A DNA stretch of 64,000 bases, from positions 1 to 64,000 of the forward strand of contig JBHBZU010000024.1 of NCBI GenBank assembly GCA_041797745.1, given 5' to 3'. Of this stretch, positions 34,889-44,376 are shown piece after piece (the stretch's first letter is position 1; every line of letters starts with the position of its first letter). The position numbers were made by a program, and so were the translations under genes. The notes beneath the pieces are model-generated. The model saw only the letters and a list, made by a program, of their open reading frames with translations, was not told the DNA's origin and searched no databases. This DNA comes from UBA3871 sp041797745. GTDB taxonomy: Bacteria > Bacillota > Clostridia > Peptostreptococcales > Anaerovoracaceae.

Positions 34889-37447
34889 ATGAAAAAGGCA
34901 ATTAGTTGTATTTTGATATTGGCAATGGTAATTACCATGGGAAGCGCCGGAGCGTTTGCAGAGAGCAAAACCGTTACAGCTACCCAAATGAAGATAGCGG
35001 AAGTCAGCGGTAACGTAAGCGTTACAAACAACAAGGGAAAGAGCATTGAAGCCAAAAAGGATTCTCGTGTGCTTTCAGGCTATACCATTCAAACTGACAA
35101 CGGAGCATACTGCTATCTCAGCTTGGATGATTCCAAGGCTGTAAAATTAGACCAAAACACTAAGGTTGGAATTGAAAAGTCCGGCAAGAAGATTGAACTC
35201 AATGTTAAATCAGGACAGATATATTTCGATGTAAGTCAAAAACTTAACGGAGATGAAACTATGAATATCCGCACCTCCAATATGACTACGGGAGTCCGTG
35301 GAACTAAGGGTGTGGTAAGAGTTTTCAATATCGACGGCAAAAATGAAACAGGTCAGACAGTAACAGCGCAGCAAACCGAAATTACTTTGCTGGAGGGCAG
35401 ACTCTTTGTTAATACCATAGATAGAAAATTCTATCTTGAACTGGGTCAACGTGCAGAATTTAACGGCTTAAATTCATCTTCTTCAATCGGGCAGGCGGTG
35501 ATAAATGAGTTTATACTCCGTGCAGCTTTAGAAATGGAAACCATCCTAAAGGGTAAGACTGCTTCAACAGCTATGAGTGCGAATATTCAGCAGCTTTATT
35601 CGGAAATTCAAGTGGCAGAGCTTCCGGAAGTTTTGTCACGTGATTCGGCGGCTTTAGCAGGCATGGTTGCGAAATATGACGATAATATTAAGGCTATCGG
35701 GCTTCTTACAGAGCAAAATCAACAGCAACATTTAGCTCAAGTAAATCAAATGAAAGAGAAAAATGATGTGAAAATGAAAGAAGCTCTGAAAGCGGCAGAA
35801 ACAGCTACAGACGGTGCTTTTGAGAAAATAGATCAGGTATTTCGTGATGAATTTGGAGGTCAAGGAAAGGCACTTGACGCTACGGACGCAGTCTTTGAAG
35901 ATAAGGGTCAGAGCAATGCAACTTCCGGAGGTGGCGGAGGTGGTGGCAGCAGCAGACCGCAAAATCCGCTTACTGCCATTAAAGGAAAGACAGTAGTGTT
36001 TGATGATTCAGAACAATATGTGCTGGAAACTGTAATTTTACCGTCGGCTCACTACAATTATTACTATTTTGAAAATACTTCTGTAGGAGTTAGTAAGTAT
36101 AATGCGATTTGGGCATTGATTACGAAATACCGCGGAGAAAATAAGGACGGAAACGAAATTACTTATGAATTGAATGCTGATTATGGGGCTTATCAACAAC
36201 CTCCGAAGAAAAAAGATGCAGGAACCTATACTTACTATTGCGTAGCTCTTGATGAAATGGGAACTGCCGACCAGAGAGGTGCAGCTACAGGAAGGATTGA
36301 AAAGTATAAGGTAAATGTTTCATGGGAAGATATTAATGGCACTACGGCTAAAAACAATGCCACATATTCAACACATGGTGGAACATATGATAATCAGGCT
36401 CCAATTATAGTGCGTTTATCGGCAGGAGATAATGGTGCTGCTACGTTTGCAACAATGGCTGATGCGATTGCTAATAACGGTGGCGCGGTGTTTGAAATAA
36501 CCACAACTCCTGATTTGGCAAGTTTGACTGCCGGCGGAGTTACCGCAGGTGTGGAGCAGACCGTTTCAGCGAGGGTAGCTATATCTTCTGCATATCCGAA
36601 TCTGGCACCAAATGTTACTATCAATCAACCGTCAGCATATAAATTCAAATATACGCCTGATGTAATATACGCAAATGTAACTTATGAAGTGGCAGGAGGT
36701 AATATTACCGCTACTTATACCGACGCAGCAGGTGGGAATGATACACAAAATACATTTGTTTATAGTGTAAATGCAATAGTCGACGATTTAGCGGTAGCCA
36801 GTGTAACCAAGGGGGCTATCAACAATGTAATCATTGATGGTTCAGGCGTAGTAGCAGCAACGAATATTGAGAACCTGAAGTTGCCGGATGGAAAGAATGT
36901 TACATTGAGCGGGAATTTTACAGCGTCAGGAGGCATATTCTCAAATCTTTCAGCACCAACTCAAATTAATCTTGGAAGCGCTTCTTCACAATTAACTCTT
37001 GTGTTTGACGGTGATATGGTTATCGGTGCAAATGCTAAAATAACCGCTTACGGTGGAACCACAATCGCAGTTACCGGTGAAACCACCATAAATAGTAGAT
37101 TTGAAAACAATGGTGACAAATTGGAGGTTACAGACAGTATAAAAGTAGCCGACAGCGGAAGTTATGTCGGTACAAGCCCTATATTCATGAAGCACTCTAC
37201 TTCGGGAACTGCCATTTTTACAGATTCTTCAGGTAAGGCGAAAGTTATTACAGGAACGGGAACTTTATATAAGAAATGGGATACAGGCATAGCAGCAGTA
37301 CCACCGGCACTTCCATCAGAAGATGAGGCAAAAGCTTATTATAGTTCATTCTGTGGATATGACAAAGAACATTTTGATAAAGCTTCGGCAGATTGGACAA
37401 CCGATGTTGGTGGCGAAACATATGTAATGTTTAAGTTGATTAATTAG
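34889..37447 (+). CDS. Secreted FecR-domain protein with Gly-rich linker and beta-rich C-terminus
   Basis: 852 residues. Signal peptide 1-25 ending AFAES. Residues about 40-150 form a FecR domain (SRVLSGYTIQTDNGAYCYLS, MTTGVRGTKGVVRVF). A helical region about 190-345 rich in Gln/Lys/Glu follows, then a GGGGGG linker near 350, then a long beta-rich, Thr/Asn-rich C-terminal region with repeat-like TTIAVTGETTINSRF. There is no transmembrane anchor or SLH domain. FecR domains usually signal to an ECF sigma factor, but no sigma gene is nearby, so here it is more likely a structural surface protein partnered with the NHL-SLH protein. TAGGAG ribosome site. Confidence 0.85.
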   Translation: MKKAISCILILAMVITMGSAGAFAESKTVTATQMKIAEVSGNVSVTNNKGKSIEAKKDSRVLSGYTIQTDNGAYCYLSLDDSKAVKLDQNTKVGIEKSGKKIELNVKSGQIYFDVSQKLNGDETMNIRTSNMTTGVRGTKGVVRVFNIDGKNETGQTVTAQQTEITLLEGRLFVNTIDRKFYLELGQRAEFNGLNSSSSIGQAVINEFILRAALEMETILKGKTASTAMSANIQQLYSEIQVAELPEVLSRDSAALAGMVAKYDDNIKAIGLLTEQNQQQHLAQVNQMKEKNDVKMKEALKAAETATDGAFEKIDQVFRDEFGGQGKALDATDAVFEDKGQSNATSGGGGGGGSSRPQNPLTAIKGKTVVFDDSEQYVLETVILPSAHYNYYYFENTSVGVSKYNAIWALITKYRGENKDGNEITYELNADYGAYQQPPKKKDAGTYTYYCVALDEMGTADQRGAATGRIEKYKVNVSWEDINGTTAKNNATYSTHGGTYDNQAPIIVRLSAGDNGAATFATMADAIANNGGAVFEITTTPDLASLTAGGVTAGVEQTVSARVAISSAYPNLAPNVTINQPSAYKFKYTPDVIYANVTYEVAGGNITATYTDAAGGNDTQNTFVYSVNAIVDDLAVASVTKGAINNVIIDGSGVVAATNIENLKLPDGKNVTLSGNFTASGGIFSNLSAPTQINLGSASSQLTLVFDGDMVIGANAKITAYGGTTIAVTGETTINSRFENNGDKLEVTDSIKVADSGSYVGTSPIFMKHSTSGTAIFTDSSGKAKVITGTGTLYKKWDTGIAAVPPALPSEDEAKAYYSSFCGYDKEHFDKASADWTTDVGGETYVMFKLIN

Positions 37448-37546
37448 TTATAAAGCAAATTCAACTACAAATGTCAATCAACAAGGGTTGTTAAAATTAC
37501 CTATTCAACAAAGTTCTTTATATAGGTGTTTTATAAGCTTATTTTT

Positions 37547-37577
37547 AGGAGGGCGGTTCCACCGCCCTCCTAGTTTT
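37547..37577 (+). terminator. Rho-independent terminator of the surface-protein operon
   Basis: AGGAGGGCGGT (37547-37557) pairs perfectly with ACCGCCCTCCT (37561-37571) around a short loop, followed by AGTTTT. Confidence 0.8.
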
Positions 37578-37617
37578 GCGGTTTGAATTTTTTTTAAGGT
37601 GAAATACTGCATGATAA

Positions 37618-37715
37618 GTGATATAATGACCCAAGTTACATAGTCATTTCATCATATCTTCATCTATAAATTATAATCAAAGATATGATATAATGACTGC
37701 TAAGTCAGTCATTAT
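37618..37715 (+). repeat. Dispersed palindromic repeat, copy 1
   Basis: TGATATAATGAC near 37619 pairs with GTCATTTCATCA near 37643 (hairpin Z). After AATTATAATCAAAGATATGA comes hairpin X, ATGACTGC-TAA-GTCAGTCAT. It lies directly upstream of the ClC gene. Same family as the repeats at 44185, 46192, 48262, 52557 and 55660. Confidence 0.8.
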
Positions 37716-37751
37716 GTAAAAATATAAAATTAAAGCTAAAGGACAGTTTTC

Positions 37752-39002
37752 ATGAAAGGAACTAAGGAGAAATTCAATTATTGTGTAAGATATGTGAGGG
37801 TTTTCTGTAAATGGCTCATTATTTCATTGGTGGTGGGAGCTATTGGCGGATTTGTAGGCTCTGTCTTTCATATGGCGGTAAGATACGCCACTGATTTTAG
37901 AATGGAAAACCCGATGTTGATATACCTTTTACCCTTAGGAGGCATATTTATTGCTGCTCTTTACGGCAGTTTCAAGGTTTCCGGAAAAGGAACCAACGAT
38001 GTAATAGATTCCATCCACGATGGAGGAGATGTGCCGATTCTAATGGTTCCGGCTATATTTTTTGCCACAATTATCACCCATTGTTGCGGAGGTTCAGCAG
38101 GTAGAGAGGGAGCGGCGCTTCAAATAGGCGGAGGCATAGGAGGCTTTGTAGGCAAGACTTTTAAGCTGGACGAAAAGGAACAGAGATTGGCAATACTTTG
38201 CGGCATGAGTGCGGTATTTGCGGCACTTTTCGGAACGCCTCTTACGGCGGCACTATTTCCGCTGGAGTTTGTTAGTGTTGGAGTTATCTACTATTCCGGT
38301 TTTTTGCCATGTATCTGCGCATCCCTTACGGCTTTTGAAATTTCCATCTTTCTTGGCTTACCCCCTACAAGATTTACCATCAATGCGGAGGTTCTGACTC
38401 CGGAACTTATTATAAAGGTGGCTGTTTTGGCGGTGGGGGCTGCTATGGTTTCGATAATCTTTTGCCTTGCGATGAATGGCGGTGAAAAGCTGGCTAAAAA
38501 GATAGAAAACAGATATTTTAGAATAATCACAGGAGGCGTAGCGGTCATACTTTTGACTCTTTTGGCAGGGAATAACTGTTACAATGGTGCAGGTGGCGAT
38601 ATTATCAGTGTGGCAATTCAGGCAGGCGCTTGCCCTAAAGCAGCTTTCCTTTGGAAGATAGCTTTCACTGCCCTTACCCTATGCTTCGGTTACAAAGGGG
38701 GAGAAATTGTCCCGACTTTCTTCATTGGCGCCTGCTTTGGCTGTGTGGCGGGACCGCTTCTCAATCTACCTGCGGGATTCGCGGCAGCTATGTCGCTGGC
38801 AGGAATGTTCTGCGGTGCGGTGAATTGTCCGATTGCGTCAATCTTCTTGGGAGTGGAGCTCTTCGGTGCAGCCAATATGCCGTATATTGCAGTAATGTGC
38901 GGGGTTTCGTATATGCTTTCGGGATATTATGGTATCTACAAGAGCCAAAAAATCATATATTCAAAGACAAATGCAGAATATATAAACAGATTTACCAAGT
39001 AG
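37752..39002 (+). CDS. ClC-family chloride/anion channel or antiporter
   Basis: 416 residues, about ten or more membrane helices, no C-terminal CBS domains. ClC motifs: GKGTNDVIDSIHDGG in place of GSGIP, GREGAALQIGGG (gating glutamate present, about residue 119), and GGEIVPTFFIGACFG for GxFxP. The length and GREGAALQ/GGEIVP pattern place it among short bacterial ClCs, some of which are fluoride exporters (CLC-F); I cannot decide between chloride and fluoride. No fluoride riboswitch is visible upstream; the leader is instead filled by a dispersed palindromic repeat. The following 439 bases are non-coding. Confidence 0.88.
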   Translation: MKGTKEKFNYCVRYVRVFCKWLIISLVVGAIGGFVGSVFHMAVRYATDFRMENPMLIYLLPLGGIFIAALYGSFKVSGKGTNDVIDSIHDGGDVPILMVPAIFFATIITHCCGGSAGREGAALQIGGGIGGFVGKTFKLDEKEQRLAILCGMSAVFAALFGTPLTAALFPLEFVSVGVIYYSGFLPCICASLTAFEISIFLGLPPTRFTINAEVLTPELIIKVAVLAVGAAMVSIIFCLAMNGGEKLAKKIENRYFRIITGGVAVILLTLLAGNNCYNGAGGDIISVAIQAGACPKAAFLWKIAFTALTLCFGYKGGEIVPTFFIGACFGCVAGPLLNLPAGFAAAMSLAGMFCGAVNCPIASIFLGVELFGAANMPYIAVMCGVSYMLSGYYGIYKSQKIIYSKTNAEYINRFTK

Positions 39003-39084
39003 GTTGAACTTTCAAGGTTACATAATTAAGTTGCGAGGAAGCAAATTGAATATAGGCTACAATCAGGCGGACTAAATAAAACGA

Positions 39085-39275
39085 AATAAAACTAATCATA
39101 GATGTATTTGTGAACCTTGCCTAAAGATGATGTTAATTAAATTCGAATGGAAGTTTTAGCGGCTCACGATTAACTAAAGGATGAACTGAATAAAACCAAT
39201 CATAGCTGAATTTGTGAACCTTGCCTAAAGATGATGTTAATTAAATACAGATGGAAGTTTTAGCGGTTCGTCTTA
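39085..39275 (+). repeat. Two-copy direct repeat, period 104 bases
   Basis: A unit containing GTGAACCTTGCCTAAAGATG occurs with that block starting at 39110 and at 39214; flanks (AATAAAAC-AATCATAG before, GGAAGTTTTAGCGG after) also match, diverging near the ends. Non-coding in all frames. It fills most of the gap between the ClC and NhaC genes. Confidence 0.85.
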
Positions 39276-39324
39276 GCTACAAGTAAATCAGGTGAACTGA
39301 AAAAATATGGTATTGCATAGAAAT

Positions 39325-39353
39325 TTGCAAAATTTTATATATCAGTGTATAAT
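39325..39353 (+). promoter_or_regulatory. Promoter for the NhaC-type antiporter gene
   Basis: TTGCAA at 39325-39330, 17-base spacer, TATAAT at 39348-39353. An 88-base leader follows with short palindromes such as CTGATATCAG. AAAGGAGA ribosome site before the ATG at 39442. Confidence 0.6.
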
Positions 39354-39441
39354 CCCTATTGCACAAAGATATTTTAATATTGATATTAAAAAAACTGATA
39401 TCAGATAAATAAAAAATAAAATAAAGGAGATAAAGTCAATT

Positions 39442-40779
39442 ATGGACAAGAAAAGTAAGGGCAACCCAATAGCCCTTTTGCCTATAGGTGTATTTTTAAT
39501 CTTATATTTGGGGTTGGGTATTCTTTTTGAATACGGAATGAAGATAGAGATGGGATTTTACAATATTCCTATCGTTGTAGTATTTCTCATTGCACTGCTG
39601 GTGGCGTGCATGCAGAACAAAAATTTAGGTTTTGACGAAAAGCTCAAAATTATGGGGACAGGAATCGGTGATAAAAATATTGTTATCATGATTTTAATTT
39701 TCCTTGAGGCAGGTATGTTTGTAGGAGTAGTGGGCAGAGGCAGTGCTCAAAGCGTAGCCTACTTCATGCTGTCCGTCATTCCTCCGCAATTTGCTGTAGC
39801 GGTGCTCTTCGTAGTAGCTTGTCTGGTATCCGTGTCAATGGGTACTTCTGTAGGAACAATTACCTTAATTACACCGATAGGAGTGGCTGTTGCTGCGACA
39901 TCAGGCTTTTCCATGCCGCTTTGTATCGCTTCGGTAGTTGGTGGCGCTATGTTCGGCGACAATCTTTCTTTCATTTCAGATACAACAATAGCAGCCTGTA
40001 ACGGCCAGGGTTGTGACATGAGAGACAAGTTCAAGGAAAACTTTGCCATCGCCTTGCCGGCTGCAATCGTAGCACTGATGATTATTTTGGCAGTTTCCAT
40101 GTCAAAGGCTCCTGAAATGCTGTCAATACCTGAATATAATTTGATTCAGATTATCCCTTATATCGTAGTGCTTTTAGGTGGAATCATAGGAATCAACGTA
40201 TTTATAGTGCTTTTAACCGGTATTCTGACCGGTGCTATGATTATGCTGGCAACAGGTGCTATTGCAGGAACTGAACTTCTTTCGAACATGGGTTCAGGTG
40301 CTACAGGTATGTTTGAAACTACCATGGTAGCTATTTTGGTATCTGCAATCTGCGCGCTCATCAGAGAACATGGCGGTATGGATGCACTGTTGAACGGTCT
40401 TTACAATATGTTCCGCGGCAAACGCGGCGGACTTTTTGGCATGGGAGTTTTAGTAGCCCTGCTGGACATTGCAACAGCTAACAATACAGTGGCCATTGTA
40501 ATGGCTAACCCTATTGCTAAAGAAATGGCGGAGTCTTATGAAATCAGCCCAAGGAGAGCGGCGTCCATTCTCGACACTTTTTCTTGTGTTGTGCAGGGGA
40601 TAATTCCTTACGGTGCTCAAATGCTGGTGGCAATTTCTGCGGCGGCGGAAATGGGATATAATGTGTCTGCATTTCAGATTATTCCACTGCTGTTCTATCC
40701 TATGCTCCTGTTGGTAAGCTCTTTGATTTTCATTGTGCTTTTTCCGGACAGAGACAAAAAACATTTGGAACAGAGATAG
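39442..40779 (+). CDS. nhaC: NhaC-family Na+/H+ antiporter
   Basis: 445 residues with about 11-12 membrane helices. Family pattern: VSMGTSVGTITLITPIG (about 132-149) and GGAMFGDNLSFISDTTIAA (about 167-185), the Asp-bearing signature of NhaC/ArsB-like antiporters. It exchanges cytoplasmic Na+ for protons, or may carry an organic acid, as some NhaC relatives swap malate for lactate. Single gene with its own promoter and terminator-like hairpin. Placed near a sodium-driven amino-acid symporter region, it would maintain the sodium gradient that such symporters use. Confidence 0.9.
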   Translation: MDKKSKGNPIALLPIGVFLILYLGLGILFEYGMKIEMGFYNIPIVVVFLIALLVACMQNKNLGFDEKLKIMGTGIGDKNIVIMILIFLEAGMFVGVVGRGSAQSVAYFMLSVIPPQFAVAVLFVVACLVSVSMGTSVGTITLITPIGVAVAATSGFSMPLCIASVVGGAMFGDNLSFISDTTIAACNGQGCDMRDKFKENFAIALPAAIVALMIILAVSMSKAPEMLSIPEYNLIQIIPYIVVLLGGIIGINVFIVLLTGILTGAMIMLATGAIAGTELLSNMGSGATGMFETTMVAILVSAICALIREHGGMDALLNGLYNMFRGKRGGLFGMGVLVALLDIATANNTVAIVMANPIAKEMAESYEISPRRAASILDTFSCVVQGIIPYGAQMLVAISAAAEMGYNVSAFQIIPLLFYPMLLLVSSLIFIVLFPDRDKKHLEQR

Positions 40780-40844
40780 AATATAGATGGAACATAGATA
40801 GTGAAAGCTTTAATATTGAAGTTTTAAATTAGATAAAGATAACC

Positions 40845-40905
40845 AAACTCCTGAACAGGTATATGCTTAATTTTAATCATATGCAGGTTCAGGGGTTTCT
40901 ATTAT
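40845..40905 (+). terminator. Probable terminator of the NhaC gene
   Basis: AAACTCCTGAAC at 40845 pairs with GTTCAGGGGTTT ending at 40898, with TATATG/CATATG... continuing the stem toward the loop. The T-tail is weak (CTATTATTA). Confidence 0.5.
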
Positions 40906-41208
40906 TAGGGCATATATAATTTTTGTAAAATCCTTAGGAGAGCAAAAAAGTTGGTTTATAGGACAAAAAGTGCTATAAAAATTCAAAAATTATATATGCT
41001 ATAAAATCTTTTGTGGTACCTCCAGTTTAAGAGTGTATTACTACTATTATTATTGTTTTTACTGCTATTGTGGGGACATTTGATATTAACATAAAAAGTA
41101 TGCCTCACAGAGCTGCTTTTAATATAAATTTTATGGCTGCCGCTTTGGTACTAATTTTAAAACCACTGCCTTTAAACTAATTTGCGTACTCATTTTGTTA
41201 CCGCCACT
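40906..41208. other. AT-rich intergenic stretch
   Basis: Non-coding bases between the antiporter terminator and the htpG operator. Near-repeats of TATATAATTTTTG/AAAAATTATATATG (40914 and 40988) make a loose inverted repeat about 75 bases apart. No gene or known RNA recognised. Confidence 0.4.
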
Positions 41209-41250
41209 TTGGCACTCAACTATTGACAGTGCTAACAAAAGTAGTATAAT
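41209..41250 (+). promoter_or_regulatory. CIRCE element and htpG promoter
   Basis: TTGGCACTC (41209-41217), 9 bases, CAGTGCTAA (41227-41235): CIRCE consensus with one change per arm, the HrcA operator. TTGACA (41223-41228), 16-base spacer and TATAAT (41245-41250) form the promoter, overlapping the right CIRCE arm. Indicates HrcA control of htpG. Confidence 0.85.
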
Positions 41251-41295
41251 TATTATGTCACAGAAAAACTAAAATATTTAGGAGGCAGGATATAA

Positions 41296-43206
41296 ATGAA
41301 AAAGAAACAATTTAAGGCAGAATCCAAGAAACTTTTGGATATGATGATAAATTCCATCTATACTCACAAGGAGATTTTTTTAAGAGAAATTATTTCAAAT
41401 GCCAGTGACGCGATGGATAAACTTTACTATCAGGAGCTTACTGAAAAAAAGACAGGACTTCACAGGGAAGATTTTAAAATTCACATTGCTGTTGATAAGG
41501 ACGCGCGCACCATTACCGTTTCGGATAACGGTATCGGTATGAGCGAAGAGGAACTGGAAACCAACTTGGGAGTTATTGCCAAGAGCGGCTCCTTTGACTT
41601 TAAAAAAGACATGGCGAGCAATGAAGAAAAACCCTCTGAGGAAGATGAAATCAACATTATCGGTCAGTTCGGAGTAGGCTTTTATTCAGCCTTTATGGTA
41701 AGTGACCAAGTAAAAGTAATTACTAAAAAATTTGGCAGTGAAGAAGCTTTTGAGTGGACTTCCGGCGGAGCAGAGGGCTATACTATTCAGCCGACTGCAA
41801 AAAACGGACACGGTACAGACGTGGTTATTCATATTAAAGAGGATACGGAAGAAGAAAAATATAGCGAATATTTGCAGCAGTACAGAATACGAAGTCTTAT
41901 CAAAAAGTACTCCGACTATATTGCCTATCCTATCCTTATGAACGTTGAGACGGAAAAACCGGTAGGAGAATTTAAGGAGGGAGAGGAACCGAAGTTTGAA
42001 ACTGTGGTTGAAGAGCGCACCTTAAACAGCATGGTTCCTATTTGGAAAAAGAATAAGTCCGAGCTTAAGGATGAAGACTATAACACATATTACAAAGAAA
42101 GATTTTATGATTATAAGGACCCTGTCAGCCATATTCACACTAAGGTAGAGGGTCAGGTGTCCTATGACGCCCTTTTATTTTTACCGAGCAGAGCACCCCA
42201 TGATTATTACACTAAAGAATTTCAGAGAGGTTTAGCTCTCTACACCAATGGTGTACTGATTATGGAAAAGTGCGAGGATTTACTGCCTGAATACTTCGGA
42301 TTTATGAAAGGAGTAGTGGATAGCGCAGACCTTTCACTTAATATTTCAAGAGAAATGCTCCAGCACGACAGACAGCTGAAACTCATTGAAAAAAATCTGG
42401 AAAAGAAAATTAGCGCGGAGCTTAAAAAATTACAGGACAGCCACCGCGAAAAATACATGGAATTTTTCAAGGAATTTGGGGTTCAACTGAAATTCGGCGT
42501 ATATGACAATTACGGAATGAATAAAGAAAAACTGCAAGATTTATTAGTTTATCCAACATCCTTTGATGAAAAGAAATTTTCCACGCTTAAAGAATATGTT
42601 CTTAGAATGAATGAAGAACAGGATAAGATTTATTATGCCTGCGGAGAAACTATTGATAAGATTAAGGCGTTGCCACAGGTTGAAGCTGCTCTTGCAAAGG
42701 GATATGAAATTGTCTATATGACAGAAAATGTGGATGAATTTACAGTTCAAATGATGATGGGCTATGAGCAGAAAAATTTTGTGAACGTTTGCGGTGCTGA
42801 TTTTGACGTTTCCACAGATGAAGAAAAGGAAGCTATACGCAAGCAGAATGAGGACGCCAAAGATATCTTAAAGATTATGAAAGAGGCTTTAGGGGAAAAC
42901 GTAAATGATGTAAGGTTTACAAATAAATTAGCTAAATACCCAGTTTCTCTTGCCAGCGAGGGAGGTCTTTCCATCGAAATGGCAAAGACTTTAAACGCTA
43001 TGCCTACGGGTGAAAAAGTGAAAGCCGATTTGGTTCTTGAAATAAATGCAGACCATAAGGTCGCGGAGCGAATAAAAGAAATAGCTTCAGACGAGAAGAA
43101 ACTTGGCGAATATGCTATAATATTGTATGATATGGCTAGAATTATTTCAGGATTGTCTGTTGAAGATCCTGCAAAGCTAAGCGAGCTGGTTTGCCAGCTC
43201 ATGTAG
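41296..43206 (+). CDS. htpG: Chaperone HtpG (Hsp90)
   Basis: 636 residues, full length. N-terminal GHKL ATPase: LREIISNASDAMDKL, DNGIGMSEEEL, IGQFGVGFYSAF. Middle domain includes GVVDSADLSLNISREMLQ with the catalytic-loop Arg. Dimerising C-terminus present but without the eukaryotic MEEVD tail. TTTAGGAGG ribosome site. In most bacteria htpG is class III or unregulated by HrcA; here a CIRCE element overlaps the promoter, so it is expected to be heat-induced with the GroE/DnaK regulon. Confidence 0.96.
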   Translation: MKKKQFKAESKKLLDMMINSIYTHKEIFLREIISNASDAMDKLYYQELTEKKTGLHREDFKIHIAVDKDARTITVSDNGIGMSEEELETNLGVIAKSGSFDFKKDMASNEEKPSEEDEINIIGQFGVGFYSAFMVSDQVKVITKKFGSEEAFEWTSGGAEGYTIQPTAKNGHGTDVVIHIKEDTEEEKYSEYLQQYRIRSLIKKYSDYIAYPILMNVETEKPVGEFKEGEEPKFETVVEERTLNSMVPIWKKNKSELKDEDYNTYYKERFYDYKDPVSHIHTKVEGQVSYDALLFLPSRAPHDYYTKEFQRGLALYTNGVLIMEKCEDLLPEYFGFMKGVVDSADLSLNISREMLQHDRQLKLIEKNLEKKISAELKKLQDSHREKYMEFFKEFGVQLKFGVYDNYGMNKEKLQDLLVYPTSFDEKKFSTLKEYVLRMNEEQDKIYYACGETIDKIKALPQVEAALAKGYEIVYMTENVDEFTVQMMMGYEQKNFVNVCGADFDVSTDEEKEAIRKQNEDAKDILKIMKEALGENVNDVRFTNKLAKYPVSLASEGGLSIEMAKTLNAMPTGEKVKADLVLEINADHKVAERIKEIASDEKKLGEYAIILYDMARIISGLSVEDPAKLSELVCQLM

Positions 43207-43268
43207 GAGGCTGATTATAGTCGGCTGACTGTAGCCGTGGCTGGATATAACAACGCAAGGAGAACTTT

Positions 43269-44093
43269 ATGGGTGATGCGATTTTAAACAAATATATATA
43301 TAACCAAGAACTGATGGATGTGGCTACTTTCGACGAAAAGTATAAAGCTGTTAACCCCTCTGCCTATGAGGTTATCCGAATAATGAGAGGAGAGCCTCTG
43401 TTCCTTGGTGAGCATTATGAAAGACTGGTAAATACAGCAAAGACTGTTGGTGCCGAGCTTCCTGCTACTTTAGAACAGCTTCGCGGTTTACTTTGCGATT
43501 TGGCAAAGTCTAATAATGTTGAAAATCACAATGCGAAGATAGTCTTAAATGATATATCGGAGGGAGTTTTCAAGAACTTCTATATCTTCATGCTTCACAC
43601 TTCTTATCCTACAGATGAGATGTATGAAAACGGGGTTAAAACTGCTTTCTTTGAGGCTGTTAGAAGCAATCCAAATGCAAAAATCATAGATCAGGAACTT
43701 CGTGACAGAGAAAATCGCTTTATCGAGGAAAAAGGCATTTTTGAAGCTATTTTGGTAAATGACTCAAATCAAATTACGGAGGGCAGCCGTTCCAACATCT
43801 TCTTCATAAAAGGGAGAGAAATTTACACGGCGCCGGCTAAGGATGTACTTTTAGGAGTTACGCGCCAAAGGGTTATAAGAGTTTGCAAGGAGCATGGAAT
43901 TAATATTCATGAGGAAATTATTGAACGCAAAACTTCTGTGGATTTTGAGGCAGCCTTTATCAGTGGAACCTCACCTAAGGTGCTTCCAATTTCTTGCATA
44001 GGTGGGCAAAAGCTGGATGTAAATAATGAAACTTTAAGGGCAGCTATGAAGTTTTACGATGAAGAAATTGAAAAATCTTTATGTAAAATTTAA
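43269..44093 (+). CDS. Class IV PLP-dependent aminotransferase
   Basis: 274 residues, typical of fold-type IV enzymes (D-amino-acid or branched-chain aminotransferase, or aminodeoxychorismate lyase). Visible: NPSAYEVIRIMRGEPLFLGEHYERL at the N-terminus (as in GEHYERL for class IV), candidate Schiff-base Lys in NAKIIDQEL, and the signature EAILVNDSNQITEGSRSNIFF that binds the cofactor phosphate. The substrate cannot be assigned. AAGGAGA ribosome site before the ATG. It follows htpG by 62 bases without a terminator, so it may be transcribed with it. Convergent to the GH26-like gene. Confidence 0.87.
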   Translation: MGDAILNKYIYNQELMDVATFDEKYKAVNPSAYEVIRIMRGEPLFLGEHYERLVNTAKTVGAELPATLEQLRGLLCDLAKSNNVENHNAKIVLNDISEGVFKNFYIFMLHTSYPTDEMYENGVKTAFFEAVRSNPNAKIIDQELRDRENRFIEEKGIFEAILVNDSNQITEGSRSNIFFIKGREIYTAPAKDVLLGVTRQRVIRVCKEHGINIHEEIIERKTSVDFEAAFISGTSPKVLPISCIGGQKLDVNNETLRAAMKFYDEEIEKSLCKI

Positions 44094-44184
44094 TTGCCAT
44101 GTGTCAAAGCAAAGACACGGCAAGGCTGAACAGGTTAAAATTGTAAATTTAGAAAATTTATATACTGTATCTTTTAGTATATAA

Positions 44185-44320
44185 GTAGCATAGGAAAATA
44201 TAGTGAAATGACTTTGGGAAATGGGGTCGTTATACCATATTTACTATATTTTCATATGAAGATATGGTGAAATAGCTATACAAAATGGGGCTATTATAGC
44301 ATAAGTTACTGACACTAAAA
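44185..44320 (-). repeat. Dispersed palindromic repeat, copy 5 (inverted orientation)
   Basis: Two Z-type hairpins read on the minus strand: one with CTATAATAGCCCC and TAGCTATTTCACCATATCT, the other with TATGGTATAACGACCCC and AAGTCATTTCACTATATT. It is the only copy in the opposite orientation and lies between convergent genes. Confidence 0.7.
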
Positions 44321-44325
44321 AATAG

Positions 44326-44370
44326 AATCGCTGTAACCACTTATTCACAATGGTTACAGCGATTTTTATT
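44326..44370. terminator. Bidirectional rho-independent terminator
   Basis: AATCGCTGTAACCA (44326-44339) pairs perfectly with TGGTTACAGCGATT (44351-44364). T-rich tails are present on both strands, serving the convergent aminotransferase and GH26-like genes. Confidence 0.88.
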
Positions 44371-44376
44371 AAGCTG

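Noticed and set aside
37680..37700. TATAAT within the dispersed repeats as conserved promoters
   Set aside because: Other copies read TCTAAT or CATAAC at the same place with compensating partners, so pairing, not a -10 box, is conserved.
37572..37751. Fluoride riboswitch before the ClC gene
   Set aside because: The conserved crcB-motif core is not found; the space is taken by the palindromic repeat.
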